Source: Artemisia argyi (Eukaryota > Streptophyta > Magnoliopsida > Asterales > Asteraceae). Taken from it: a DNA stretch of 64,000 nucleotides. The stretch spans positions 110,242,542 to 110,306,541 of the forward strand of contig CM060704.1 of the NCBI GenBank assembly GCA_030686995.1, given 5' to 3'. The first letter of the stretch is position 1. Each line of letters begins with the position of its first letter. The notes beneath the pieces are model-generated. The model did not search any database. It saw nothing but the letters and a program-made list of their open reading frames with translations, and was not told the DNA's origin. Positions 33,806 to 44,700 of the stretch are shown here, piece by piece. The position numbers and the translations under genes were made by a program.

Positions 33806-36800
33806 TCAGTTTGTCAAGGAGGATGGAGTAGCCGGATATTGAGTGAGGTTGAGGCGAGTAATGAAGGACGTCATCAGATTTCCTAGATATAAATGTTCCC
33901 CAATCTTTATACCAGTTGTGACTAATGTCAATTCAGGTTCATAGTATCGCTCGACCAACTTCCCATCCAAATCCATTACGATTGCACCTGCATTTTTCTC
34001 CACTGAAGGTCTTCTTTGGTACTTCTCCAAAAATGCAAAAACTTTACGGAGATATGGATATTTGCGTGCTAGGTCCCAACCGTATGTATGCTCCTACCAG
34101 AAATAATCAAGTGCATAAATAAGTTAAGAGTCTTGATGGTTGTGATTGCGATTGATTCAACTGATTCTAATACTAAGTAAAACGATTCAGTTTCAGTTAT
34201 ACAAAATATAAATGAATGACTTACTGTGTTAATTGCGATCCAGTATTGTCCGTCACCATCATAACGAATATTGTCGGGCAGGCCAACTAGCCTATCAATG
34301 AATACGTCAATGGATCCTTCTTTTTCCCCTTGTATGTAGTATCTCATGCATCTCATCCTGTAATTCATGTCATGAAAAGTAACGACTCTCTAAGGTTACG
34401 CGGTCTTTAATTATAAAGCAAAAAACAATGAGTGACATTACATCGGGGTTTCACAGAAGATAACAAAATCCTGGTCTGGGGATATTTCAATGCCATTAGC
34501 AAAGTAGAGATTATCTCGAGCAAGAACTTTTGTCTGCTTTGTGGACGGATCATAGCTCATCAATCTACCATGCGGTCGACCTTCAAATATGTCAAGTACA
34601 CAGTTGTGCAACTCGTATTTCCAAGTGGCATCAGTGAAATATAGTATACCATTTTTTGTTACTGTTACAGCGTCCGCAAGTCCAAATTTTATGCCCTCGG
34701 CCTCATTTGTTAACACTTCTATGGCACCATCTTCGGTTATTTTAAGTATTCCCTATAGATGGTTGTTAATACAACAAATACGTACTGATTAAACTTTGTA
34801 GAGTTTTATGGGTTCAACTATACGCATACTCGATTAGCAAAGACTTTTAACCTACGACCACCAAATCAAGAAACTCAGATAATGACATTGTACCGAAGGT
34901 TGATAAGTATCAATTCACTTTTCTTAAACAAACATGAAATATTTATCTATACCAATACTCCCTCCGTCCCATTTTAATTGTCCGCGGGCCCGAATTTGAC
35001 CGTAAATATTTTTGTTTGTATTATATAACACTTGATGAAATTTATATCATTGAAAAGTTCGTTAAACGAACTTTTTAATGATGTAAATTTCATCAAGTGT
35101 TATATAATACAAACAAAAATATTTACGGTCAAATTCGGGCCCGCGGACAATTAAAATGGGACGGAGGGAGTATAATTTATATAAACTTTAGAGGAGTCAT
35201 CGTCAAGTGCACGATAATTAAAATATAGACAGGGAAGAAAACTTAAATCATGAATACCTAATGCACTTAAAGTTTTCAATTAGTCAAGATCCCAAAAGTC
35301 ACACCATTTATAAAATTATAGCACCCGCGTATTACGGCAGCGGGTATTTTATAATAATATATTTTGTGATAAATGTTTTTCATTTTATATTTTTCGTTAC
35401 AATAACATTATAAATTGCGAAAAATACTTTTTTATATTAAGTTTAAGCATATTAAACTAATTCATATAAATGTATTCGCTGATGTTTATTCAATATAAAG
35501 ACAGTAATATTGATAATTGGTAACATTTGATTGTACAATATGCATTACAACCATTTTTATGGTTCGCAAACAATACTTTTTAGTTTTTGTTTCATGATAA
35601 GATTTGACCTTTTACATTATTTATTTTGGTGATTGTTGATGTGAAGTGAACTTATTTTGTAGCACTTTAATAAGAAAGATAATTTACAACTTTTAGTAAT
35701 TGTATTATATTAAAATAATTTATTGTGAAAGGAAAAATAAATGTCACATGCTTTAATTGTTTACTTAAGTTTCAATTAATATGTTGATTTTTATGTTAAC
35801 TTTAAAAAATAGGTTGACTATAATTTAGAAGAAAACTTTTTGTGTTAAATTTGTTTGTATAACAAGCGTGCTTATTGATTTGTATTGCTTAAACTTAAGA
35901 TCTTAGTATATTTACGGGTTGTTATTCTAGTAGACATAACCCAAAGCCGCGCAAACCAGATCACATACTCTATACTTTCAGATCTATCAAAATGTTCATT
36001 AATTAGTATCTGCAGGATTTATTGACTTTACACGTATATGATTTGTGGGAAAAACACTCAAAGCGCATGAAAGAAAATGATTGGAACCCTTAACCAAATT
36101 AAAATAGAAATCACCTGATAACAGATAAATTTCACGTTTTTTTTGTTATGTTATGCAAAAGTTGTAAAATTATCATCCATCTTAAAATAGGATTTTGTTT
36201 TTATCTTTATTTATTTTTCCCTGTGAACATGGTTCTTTGAATTTTCTAAAATAAAAATGTGAGGTTGACTCACAACCGCCTCATTTATACAGATACAACT
36301 ACAAATGTGAATTGTCTGGTTTATATGAAGAGGCAGTTCACATTATCTTGTAAATGATTGATGCACCTGGCAGTCTCATGATTTTTGGTGGCCCTAGGCA
36401 ATAATAACAAAGAGACCCTATCCACTTATAAACTTAAAAGAAATTATATATAAACCTGAATTATATGACTCATATATGTTTAATATTATACGTATTTATA
36501 TATATGCTAAACCAATAAAATATGGTCTTTTTTAGTAGAGGCCCTGCGCGATGGCACCTATTGCACACCCTATGTTGATACACAAAATATGGTGTCGATA
36601 TGATGGTCTTATATATTTCTCGATTACTACTTAAAGACTAACCTTATAAGCATCAGCAACATAAACTTCACCTGAGTAACCAAGAGCGAGTCCAAGCAGC
36701 CTACCACCCGTGTTAACCCAATCTTCCACCACAAAGTCATTCAGTCTAACTCGTTTAATCCAGCCATCACTACAACTCGTGTAAATAACACCTAAATTTT

Positions 36801-37083
36801 GATCATAAACAATATCTTCGGGTCCGAGCAACTATCCCTCACCAATCTTTTCGGACCCATGTAGCACATGTGAGTTGACACGAGGTACTTCAAAAACTGG
36901 CTTCTTAGCCAATTCTTCGGAGGGATAGGCAGCTGCATCAAAGTTATCGTACTGGACTAGAAGTAGTGCTATTGCAACAGTGCAAACCAACGTGATTGAT
37001 AAATCTCTACGCCATGATGATGAACCAGTTGTTTGGGCCGGGTTTGGTGGTGAGTTTGGTGAGGATGAACGAGTTGACTCCAT
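33806..37083 (-). pseudogene. Strictosidine-synthase-like gene SSL1, interrupted by a nonsense codon
   Basis: Exons 36643-37083, 34442-34752, 34225-34357 and 33806-34093 (minus strand) join in phase to 390 codons. Exon 1 has an N-terminal hydrophobic anchor (LSITLVCTVAIALLL). The family core follows: [91 protein letters not shown] and GEHLYLGNL. These are propeller strands of the Str_synth family. Codon 84 is TAG (36832-36834), where SSL2 and SSL3 have the Gln of [10 protein letters not shown], so the product would stop before the propeller. The C-terminus is extended by a few residues (ATPSSLTN). A TATA-like box lies at 37149-37157. Intron 1 (about 1.9 kb) carries a Stowaway MITE. Plant SSL proteins generally lack true strictosidine synthase activity. 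A sequencing error at codon 84 is possible. Confidence 0.85.
34958..35170. mobile_element. Stowaway MITE, near-perfect palindrome
   Basis: The ends are CTCCCTCCGTCCC and its inverse, flanked by TA (34956-34957 and 35171-35172). The two arms of about 105 bp are complementary with only about two or three mismatches, so the whole element folds into one long hairpin. It sits in intron 1 of SSL1. Confidence 0.9.
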
Positions 37084-37148
37084 AGAGTTAGTTAAAATGT
37101 TAGAGTCAGTATTAGTCTATGAGATTATGGTAGTATAGAGAGGTTTTG

Positions 37149-37157
37149 TATATATAA
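37149..37157 (-). promoter_or_regulatory. TATA box of SSL1
   Basis: The minus strand reads TTATATATA about 65 bp upstream of the SSL1 ATG. The adjacent CAAAACCTC is also seen upstream of SSL2 and SSL3, so the core promoter was duplicated with the genes. Confidence 0.5.
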
Positions 37158-37375
37158 GCTAGCTCCTTGTTTGATTAGAAATCTTTCCATTTTATAATTT
37201 CCCATGCAACGTAATATATACTATTATTTTATTTTTTACTTTTTTGTTTTTCTATTTTATAAACTACGTGATCATATAGCGACAAGAGACCTTTCTGATA
37301 GACATTAGTTTGTGATGTATAATGAAGCAGCTCAAAATGGTAGTTGTATTATTCTACATTTATACCAAAAATGAG

Positions 37376-37378
<3 letters not shown>

Positions 37379-37416
<38 letters not shown>
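37379..37416. repeat. Poly-A tract of 38
   Basis: Uninterrupted A run just left of the long inverted repeat at 37436. No retroposon body is recognised beside it. Confidence 0.8.
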
Positions 37417-37419
<3 letters not shown>

Positions 37420-37435
37420 ACAAATAGTATACTAA

Positions 37436-38488
37436 GTTAATTACATATATATTTCGTTCACATCTTTTGTCTTTTTTTTGAAACTTTTTGCAAGATGCGT
37501 CTTTGTGGTTGCAAAATCTTGCAAGGTTCATCCTTTTGACTGGCGGCCGTTAAGGCATGACGGCATATTAGTCTTTTCGCTTTTCACGCAATAAAAAGAG
37601 TAATGATTGTTAATTTTAAGGGATGAAAGATGCAATTTGTATAAACTTAAAGGACTAAATTCATAATTAACTCAAAAATAAATTATAGAAAAATGAAAAA
37701 GATGTCAGTCTTAAGTCTAAGAAGAACTTGAAAAATACAATTGGTTTATATTGTTTATTTTTCTAGAATTTTAGGTTTATTTTTCATTTTTCTAAGGTTT
37801 TTCGGTTATTATAAATATTTGATTTTTCAAAAATTTGGTATTTCAAAGAAAAACTTCAAATTCTTCTTTTAGTATATTTTGAGAAAATTTCCTACCATGA
37901 TTCACCAATTATACGTGTTTGAATTGATTAATTCGAAAATGTGTAAAACCGAATATTTTCAATTGAGTTTAATTTAAATAAATTTTTTAATATTTTCTTT
38001 AATATGGTGGATCAGTTTTGTGTGGTTATTTCGATTTGATTTTTTTAGTGAAAACTGAAATTAAAGGGCTTATCATTTTTAAAAGACCAAAATGTTATTT
38101 TTTTTTTCTTTGAATCGATTTTTTCGGTTAATTTTTATTTTGTTTTTATTTATTTATTTACTTTTCTGGTTTGGTTAGTCTCAAAAATAACATTTTTTCA
38201 TTGTCACTTTATTTTATTTAATTTTGAGTTAAATCCAACTTTTGTTCTTTTGGTTTACACAAATTGCATCTTTCGTCGTTACTCTTTTTATTACATTAGC
38301 GAAAGGACTAATATGCCCTCACGCTTTACATACACTAGGGGTTAACAACAAAAACAAACGAACCTCAGTCAAAAGGATGAATTGTGCAAGACTTTGCAAC
38401 CACAGAGACAAATCTTGCAAGCAGTTAAAAAAGGAACAAAATGTGCGAATGTATGTAAAATACATGGACAAAATATGTAATTATTAAC
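37436..38488. mobile_element. Element with long inverted repeats, Mutator-like
   Basis: The arms at about 37436-37685 and 38222-38488 are inverted copies of each other. Examples are TTCATCCTTTTGACTG, GCATATTAGTC and GAAAGATGCAATTTGT on the left, with their complements on the right. Similarity is moderate, with gaps. The outermost GTTAATTACATAT is also mirrored. The middle is AT-rich and non-coding. Arms of more than 200 bp point to a Mutator-type non-autonomous element or a foldback element. I could not find a clear 9-bp target duplication. Confidence 0.6.
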
Positions 38489-40330
38489 GATTATTTTTTA
38501 TATACAAATAAAAGTTCAACAAAATTGTAAAATCTCTTTTCAAAATTGTAAGCCCACTTTCGGTTTGCAAGCAGTTTAAAATTTTTTCACTAATTATAAT
38601 TTAACCAATTAAATATCATCTCTATCAACTACTCTAATTGGTGAAAATATCATGATGAACAAGTATTTAAGACTATCCAAACATGAAGTTATTGAGATGC
38701 TACTGTACCATTAATGATAGCACATAACGACAAAGATATAATGAAAACTGATCAGACCAAACTAAATATACCATGCTAGGCACTTGATATCTTATTTATG
38801 GAAGTTCGGCTATATTCGAATTATACATATACCATGCTAGGGCACGTGAATCTTATTTTTGGAAGTGTATCTGATTGGATAATACGTTGTTTTATTTTAA
38901 AAGGTTTGCTATACAATGATCATTGTGTAATGGTTAAATGCATTTAATGGGTTTTACTAACTACAACGGTTGTATTTAAGTTTTTTATTTAGGGTTTAGC
39001 TCAACACTTAATTAACATCAGATATTCCATGTTTAACAATATTTTCTATAATTATATTCATAAAATATGTATAAGTATGAAAATAACGAGTTCATTATAT
39101 GTAATTTTACAACACAAATGTGAGTCTTAAACACAATCCATAAGGTTGTGGTTAACAAAACCCTTTAATGTAATAATTCTTTACATATTTAAATACTAAT
39201 TCATTTACTAATACACAATAAATATACATATAAATTACATATATGTGATTTTTAATTTAATAAAGTACAAATTTCATTTTATTTTTATCTTAATCATTGC
39301 CTTAACTATTGTCCACCGGGCATTGTATACCAAATCCCATCTTCTAAAACCAAATGAAAATAAAAGAAATGTCCATCAAGCTAAACATATTATTTTATTT
39401 ATGTTTCACCGATGTCGGATTGAGTTTGCATACAGTATCACACTCAAATAAACGAAATGATGTTTGGAAGGATACAAGATTCGGATATATTTGATAGCAT
39501 ATGCCAGTAATGTAACAATCATTGACACTTATGAAAGATTTAATTCATGCAATACCAAATAGTTGCTAAAAACATTCTACTCCGTAGTATTTATGAGGAT
39601 GCAGTAGCAGGAATTGAGTAAGGCTGAGTTTAAGAGAAGACCATACTTTCTTTAAAAAATAAAAATTTTTCTATGCCGTAAATTCCAAGTTAGCTTAAAT
39701 AAGTCAAACATGAAATTTTGCCACAATTTCGGGGCATAAATGATATCTTGGGTCCAACACCCATAGACTATCCGCGGAAATGTGGGATGGCCTTTGGTGT
39801 CTGGTACTACAGAAACGGGTTCTCTTTTTTCATTTTGTTGGATGGATAGCGAGAGCCTCAATGTACCCATCTCCCTAATCAATATATCCAAACATCAAGA
39901 CAACCTGGTTCTTGGGGTTGCTGTGGTAGATAGGTTTGGTGGTAAGAGGGTTGTATACATAAAAATTACTAAAACGGTACCCGCGCAATGCGGCAGCGGG
40001 TGTCCTTTGACTAAATTTTGTGGGAAGCAAATGTTTTTCACGATTCTGAATCGATGAAAACTGCACCGTGTCCATGTGAACAGATGATCATCAGTTGTGC
40101 TTATGTTGCAGTTACAACACTTGCCACCAACAATTGGGACTATTCTGTAATTAGCAAGTTTTAAAGTCTGAATTCTAAGTCTTTCTAATTATGGAATATA
40201 CAGTCCTAAATGTATTATAATGCAGTATAGATAAGGGCAACATTGGATGTGTTTGGGATAAGATCTACTAGTCAATGGGTCAAAAGGGCCAAATCTACTG
40301 CTAAAGATTCGTGTGCAAAGATTTCTGACA
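38489..40330. other. Spacer with one unidentified coding-like stretch
   Basis: Mostly AT-rich with no repeats that I can name. On the minus strand, 39652-40075 holds two overlapping open frames (VYNPLTTKPIYHSNPKNQVV, then REMGTLRLSLSIQQNE) that read like an exon fragment of a real protein. I cannot assign a family. A CCCGCGCAATGCGGCAGCGGG-like hairpin at about 39981-40001 resembles a Helitron terminus. Confidence 0.35.
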
Positions 40331-41155
40331 TCTTTTATATAATAAAACAAAATCTCTAGTGGTTACTTTCGTATTTCGGAAAAAAAAAATATTTCCTTAT
40401 TAGGTAACACTACAAAAAACTAGTTGAATTCTCCACACTTTAAAGGCTAAATGGCCACATTTAAAAACGTGTAAAATTATTGATTCCACACTTTCTCAAG
40501 TGTGGTAATAATGGGTGTGACAAATTTTGCTACACATATAAGTGTGGAGATATTATCCAAAATGTCTATAGTTAAAAGTGTGGAAAAATTCTTTGAATGT
40601 CCACACCTAAAAGTGTGGCAAAATTGCAAAAAATGTTCAAAACTAAAAGTGTGGAGATATTTGCTACACCTATAAGTGTAGCTTTATTGTAATTGTACAC
40701 ACTTATATATGTGGATTATTTTTTAAATATTTGCCACACCTCTAAATGTAGCAAAATTATTATCCATATAAAAAAAAAGTCCACGGTTGACCATACCGTG
40801 GCAAAATAAATGTGGAGAATAGCACTATTTTTTGTAGTGTAATATTTTAATTATTATTTTTTAATTTAAAATTTTAAAATTTGTTTTGTTGATATACTAC
40901 ACAAGTAGAAGATAAATACAAAAAAATATAGATAAGATGCAATACTACACAAGTAGAAGATATATACAAAAAATATAGATAAAATGCAATAACAACAGGA
41001 TTAAATTTTTTAAATGATTATCTTTAATAATAAACAAATATAATTAAAAATCATAAATCAAACAAAAGATATTAAATTATTTGTTTTTTAAGAAATAAAA
41101 ATATATCTTAAATTTTTTTTTTAAAAACCCGCGCGTGCGTGGATATTATAACTAG
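40331..41155 (+). mobile_element. Helitron, TCTTTTATATAATAAAA family, copy 1
   Basis: The 5' end TCTTTTATATAATAAAACA and the 3' end with CCCGCGCGTGCGTGG followed by ATATTATAACTAG match copies at 53305, 53732 and 54929. It is inserted between A (40330) and T (41156). Without the nested element at 40408-40839 it would be about 390 bp, like its relatives. It encodes no protein. Confidence 0.75.
40408..40839. mobile_element. MITE with CACTACAAAAAA ends, nested in Helitron copy 1
   Basis: The ends are CACTACAAAAAA and its near inverse TTTTTTGTAGTG, with the direct repeat TAA at 40405-40407 and 40840-40842. The interior has at least six copies of AAGTGTGG or its complement. A three-base duplication and CACTA start fit a CACTA-derived MITE. 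A Harbinger type (TAA target) is the alternative. Confidence 0.65.
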
Positions 41156-41185
41156 TTCAACTCCTATATTAATACTATGCATAAA

Positions 41186-41368
41186 TCCCATTGTTTAGCT
41201 GCTTTCATCAGCCATGATGTTCAAAGACATCTAGCTTCCCAATTTGCAAATAGCTTTCAAACTGTAGTGAAGCATGCTATCTAAGAGGTAAAATACCGCA
41301 CAAAAGGCATTGAAGGAAGTGACACAACCCAAGAGATTGCAGATGCATTCATCTCTGCTCTTGAGTGA
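41186..41368 (+). pseudogene. Fragment of the IDH last exon
   Basis: This aligns with 33076-33258. Shared blocks include CTTTCATCAGC, AAATACCGCAC, GACACAACCCAAGAG versus GCACAACCCAAGAG, and CTTGAGTGA versus CTTGAGTAA at the stop. Some following 3' sequence (CCCTTTTTGCCAG / CCCTTTTGCCAG) is shared as well. An in-frame TAA replaces Tyr of the IDH motif [11 protein letters not shown]. It lies 377 bp from the SSL2 stop, mirroring the IDH-SSL1 arrangement (547 bp). It is a passenger of the SSL duplication. Confidence 0.8.
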
Positions 41369-41745
41369 CTCAAATCGTAAGCATTACCTTCATTCTGCAC
41401 CCTTTTGCCAGCTTGATAGTAGATAGAGAATATTAAAATATTTTGGGTGCACGTACCATGATGACAGTTATAGAAAAGTACATTGTTGTTCTATGACTTG
41501 AGCCTTAATTCATTTTAGGCACATGAAACTCTAAATATTGGAATACAATGTTAAAATGCTAACCAAAATTGAAGTAATGCTTACGGTACATAGACTTTTG
41601 AAAATTCGTACATCACCAAGCATCATGTATCACTTCAACATTACATCCTATCTCAAATTCAATTATTGAAAACAGTTAGCGACATGCACAAAAATCTCCC
41701 TTGTAAAAAAGAAAGATGGAGAGTAGAAACAAAAAACAGTATTCG

Positions 41746-44700
41746 CTAAGTGGAAACAGCCGGATATTGAGTAAGGTTAAGTCTAATGATAAAAGACTTT
41801 ATTAGATTCCCAAGATACAAGTGTTCTCCGATCTTAATCCCTGTTGTGACAGCTTTCAATTCAGGGTCATAGTATCGCTCGACCAACTTCCCCTCCAAAT
41901 CGACAACAATTGCACCTGCATTTTTGTCTACTGAAGGTCTTTTCCAGTGCCTTTCCAAATATGCAAAAATCTTTCTGCTATATGGATATCTACGTGCAAG
42001 ATCCCATGCATATGTATGTTCCTACCAAAAAGAAATTAACATATAGTATTAATGGTTTTGTTTGAGATTCAATTGCAAGTCTGTAAATGCGGCCATACCA
42101 AATCGCTAGAATGAGACCCTCTTTGCTCAGATAAATTTAAGCTTATATTTACCTATACAAACATCAAAATAGCTAGCCAACATACCGCGGGAATTGCGAT
42201 CCAGTAGTGGCCCTCGCCGTCATAACGAATGTTGTCGGGCATACCAAGTAACCTATCAACAAATACGTCTATGGAACCCTCTTTCTTCCCTTGTATGTAA
42301 TATCTCATGCATCTCATCCTACAATTCAAGTAATGGAAATGTCAGACATCTGAGTTTCCTAGGCCTTTAAAGACATAACAAGAGAATAAGTAGCAATATT
42401 ACATGGGAGTTTCACAAAAGATAACAAAATCTTGATCCGGGGACATTTCAACACCATTAGCATAGTAGAGATCTCGAGCAATCACTTTGGTTTGCTTTGT
42501 GGATGGATCATAGCTCATTAACCTACCATAAGGCCGGCCTTCAAATATGTCTAATGCAAAATTGGGCAAGTCGTATTTTGAAGAGGCATCGGTGAAATAC
42601 AATATACCATTTTTTGCAACTGCTACAGCATCTGTTGTTCCAAATTTTATGCCCTCGGCCTCATTGGTCAACATTTCTATCTCCCCATCTGTGGTTATTT
42701 TAAGTATTCCCTATGAACCAAAATAATTGGACAATAAACTAACATTAAAGGACATGCAAGAATCTAAGGATTAATGTGGTCAAATAAAAGGTAGATATGT
42801 GTGTAAAACCTTCTAATAGTTCATGATGTTCAACAATGAAGAATAACGAACCATTTTCTTAGAAAATAGGCCTACTTATTGTATCGATGAATACGAAATG
42901 TGTTATCTTTGGATGCAAATTATCCATCCTGTTGTTATAGATCATGCTTGCCATCATTTGCTCTTTTGGGTAGCCAACAAAATTTTTTGCTTTTGTAAGT
43001 ACTTTTCTTTCAAATTCATCTTTTTAGGATATTTTGTGAAATTTTTGGACATTTTTGTCATTCTTAGCTAATAGAAATTGTTTTCCCCAAATGGCAAAAA
43101 TGTCACATAGCACCCTAAAAAGATGAATTTGAAAAGAAAAAAAAAAAAAATACCCACGAAAGCAAAAATTTTTGTTTGCTACATACAAGAGCAAATGGTG
43201 TCTTAAATGAACTATTTATAAGACTAATTTACCAATATCAACCTCGCACACAAAATTTTCACTACAAGAAAAAGAGGCTTTAGTGACCAAACTTCAGTGA
43301 CGACATTTTATTTTGGTCACTATTTAGATGAAAATAGTGACGATATAATTTTTCGTCATTATTTTTGGTCATCGGTAGAAAGTCAATGACGAAACTTATA
43401 AGTGGTCACTATTTAGTCACTAAATTACATGAATAGTGACGAGAAATTTCGTCATTAAGTATTAGTGACGAATTTTTGGTCACCATTTCACATATTGCTA
43501 ATTTTATAAGGGCATTTAGATATGTACTTATTAAAACTTGCATATTCGTATATTATTCTAAAAATCGTAAACACTATCAAACGTTATGATAAAAAACTTG
43601 TATTGTAGAGAAATATGCAAAATTGAAAATATTTAATTTTCTTTGATGTATTCTCCCCTAAACAAGTGCAATACCCGCGCGTTAAGTTGCTCGGGTATTT
43701 GTTTTGAAGGGAAGAAAAAGTATAAATTATTGTTTTAAATAATTGTTACTCAAATAAAATAACACACAATTTAAAGAAAATTACAATATAAATTATTTGA
43801 AATTACAATATACTTTAACTAATAAAAAAAATTACTCGTAATATACAACTCTTTTGGACCCGACCCGATCTCATGTTGTACATGATTATAAAAAATAAAA
43901 TAAAAAATCTCGCTGTTTCATTATCCAAACACTGTTTCACTATCCAAACTCCAAGCTCTCATCAGTAGCTGTTATGCTAATAAATTTGATCAGTTTCAAG
44001 CTCTCATCAGTAGCTGTTACGGATCGAAATCATTCATCTCATTTGTGGTACGGTTCGTATTTCATCTAACTTCACTACTTGTTATGCTAATAAATTTGAT
44101 TGTTAGGTTTAAATTACGGCTTGTAACGTGTTTGAGTGATTTAACTGAATTAGGTGAATGTGAATTAGGTGAGTTTTTAGTGTGAATTAACTGAATTAGG
44201 TGAAATTAGTTGTGGCACAAGTGTTTGATGAAATGCCTCAATGAAAAATTTAGGGCTAAAATTATGCCTCTGTTATTTTAATTTGATTGTTATGTTAAAT
44301 TTAGGGCTTGGTTGTTTAATTGTATATTAGGGCTTGGTTGTTTAAAATTATGATTATTTGTTTAATTGTAACTTTAAATTGATTAAGCGAACGAAATGTA
44401 ACTGAAAATTAAGTGATTATGCTCTTTAGTGTTTGATTATTGAAATGTGCAAGTGTTTTAGTGGATAATTGTGCTAGTTTGGTAAAAAGCTGTTTTAGTG
44501 GATAATTGTGTAAATGTTTTAGTGAGTCAAGTAGACGATAGGAGACGCGGATTGATAAGCTCTGGAATCCAGAAAATGAGTCTTGTAGAATACGTGTTGA
44601 AGGATATTGAATATATATCTGTTCATTGTAATCTTCATCTTTATGCATCGCCTAAAAACTACAAGTCTACAACAAGGTTTTAGAAACCAGTCTTAACAAG

